From NCBI GenBank assembly GCA_964428075.1, contig CAYRWQ010000019.1:1-15477 (forward strand): a stretch of 15,477 nt of DNA, given 5' to 3'. Positions 14,632-15,477 of the stretch are shown here, in pieces. The notes below the pieces were generated by a model, which made no database searches, had not been told where the DNA came from, and worked only from the letters and a program-made list of their open reading frames with translations. A program made the position numbers and the translations under genes. How positions within the stretch are numbered: the stretch's first letter is position 1; the number at the start of each line of letters is the position of its first letter. The DNA is from JAGOSP01 sp964428075 (GTDB lineage: Bacteria > Patescibacteriota > Minisyncoccia > Moranbacterales > UBA1568).

Positions 14632-15477
14632 ATGATGTCTCCTATCAAACCGATCAGTGGGTTTCCTGAGTGGCTGCCCCAAGAAAAAGTTATCGAGGAA
14701 GATTTTCTTGCAAAGATACGCGCTGTTTTTCAGTTGTACGGTTTTTCTCCTATCGAGACACCAGCCGTTGAACGTACGAACACCTTGGTTGCGAAAGGCG
14801 GAAGTGAGAAGGAAATTTATAGTATTGGTCGTTTACACGCCACACACGACGTCGCAGGGAGCGGGGACAGTGATTTAGCCTTGCATTTCGACTTGACAGT
14901 ACCGATGGCCCGCTATATCGCTCAACATGAACGTGACTTAGCGTTTCCCTTTAGACGCTATCAGATACAACCGGTGTGGCGAGGTGAACGGCCCCAGTCG
15001 GGAAGATTTCGACAGTTCTATCAGTGTGATATTGATATTGTTGGACGTGAGACACTACCATTGTCATGTGATGCGGAAATTCCGGCTTTAATGGCTCATA
15101 TTTTTCGGTCACTCGATATCGGCGAGTTCCAGATTCGTATTAATAATCGGAAGATTCTTCAAGGGTTTCTCTCGGGAATCGGTATAGACACTCCATATCA
15201 TCACGCGGTAATGGGTGGTATCGACAAACTGGAGAAGATCGGCAGGGACGCGGTAATTACAGAAGTAAGATCTGTTCTGGGTGATGATAGTTTTGATGTC
15301 GCACCGATTTTCGATTTTCTGTCAAAGAGTATTGCACTTCATCAGATAGCCGATCTTTCGTCTCTCTCGCCTGATGCACTCTATCGAGCAGGAGTGATGG
15401 AGCTTGCGGAAGTAGTCGACATGGCACTCGCGAAGGGCGTGTTGCCCGATGAACTCGTGATCGACCTCTCGATCGCG
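14632..15477 (+). CDS. hisS: Histidyl-tRNA synthetase, 5' part (cut by window end)
   Basis: HisRS charges tRNA-His with histidine using ATP; it is a cytoplasmic class II synthetase, usually a dimer of about 420 residues. The first 282 codons are present and the frame runs off the end at 15477. Visible motifs are a motif 1 region (YGFSPIETPAVERT, 36-49), the ATP/histidine-binding FDLTVPMARY (86-95), and motif 2 (QPVWRGERPQSGRFRQFYQC, 113-132, followed by DIDIVG). The last residues (LVIDLSIA) come just before the place where the histidine-specific RGLxYY motif is expected. ATG codons at 14632 and 14635 are adjacent; I list the first. There is no Shine-Dalgarno sequence. It is separated from the upstream operon by 179 nt with its own likely promoter, so it is probably a separate unit. 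Confidence 0.95.
   Translation, partial: MMSPIKPISGFPEWLPQEKVIEEDFLAKIRAVFQLYGFSPIETPAVERTNTLVAKGGSEKEIYSIGRLHATHDVAGSGDSDLALHFDLTVPMARYIAQHERDLAFPFRRYQIQPVWRGERPQSGRFRQFYQCDIDIVGRETLPLSCDAEIPALMAHIFRSLDIGEFQIRINNRKILQGFLSGIGIDTPYHHAVMGGIDKLEKIGRDAVITEVRSVLGDDSFDVAPIFDFLSKSIALHQIADLSSLSPDALYRAGVMELAEVVDMALAKGVLPDELVIDLSIA

Overview
The window reads as a piece of chromosome from a small-genome bacterium, most likely of the Candidate Phyla Radiation (Patescibacteria). This is an inference from three things: the style of the receiver-domain protein, the near absence of Shine-Dalgarno sequences, and compact single-strand packing of genes. It cannot be pinned to a phylum from this sequence. All genes I can support lie on the + strand. 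TGA is used as an ordinary stop (for example just before a strong terminator at 4731-4766), so the UGA=Gly code of some CPR lineages does not apply here. I see no mobile element, CRISPR array, rRNA or tRNA.

Layout. 115-4727: housekeeping block with lepA (elongation factor 4), a receiver-domain protein that lacks its phosphoacceptor Asp, recJ (single-strand exonuclease), and a small unrecognised protein translationally coupled to recJ. The block closes with a textbook intrinsic terminator. 4800-6879: an RNase HI gene with an apparently leaderless promoter, then an RND/HlyD-type adaptor protein without a visible permease partner, then a DedA-family membrane protein. 6880-7103: a 224-nt gene-free stretch holding two hairpin-like repeats and the best promoter of the window (TTGACA-16-TAAGAT). 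7104-14452: a six-gene operon encoding a complex related to group 4 [NiFe] hydrogenases and complex I. In order it has a small subunit, HyfB, HyfC, HyfE, HyfF and a fused NuoC/NuoD-type large subunit. 14453-14631: gene-free, with repeats and a possible promoter. 14632-15477: 5' two-thirds of hisS, cut by the window end.

The remarkable part is the hydrogenase-like operon. The large subunit has lost all four cysteines that would hold the Ni-Fe centre (Ser230, Ser233, Ser493, Asn496 occupy those places). The small subunit has lost all four cysteines of the proximal [4Fe-4S] cluster and contains no cysteine at all. No ferredoxin-like (HyfH/NuoI-type) subunit is encoded in the operon. In contrast, the membrane subunits keep the charged residues (Glu, Lys) typical of proton- or ion-translocating antiporter-like subunits, and the reading frames are intact. 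The gene set therefore predicts an intact, membrane-anchored complex I-like assembly with no recognisable redox cofactor. It belongs near the 'energy-converting hydrogenase-related' (Ehr) complexes, which are known to lack the NiFe ligands, but here the Fe-S cluster is missing as well. What drives it, or whether it is an ion channel, sensor or scaffold, is open.
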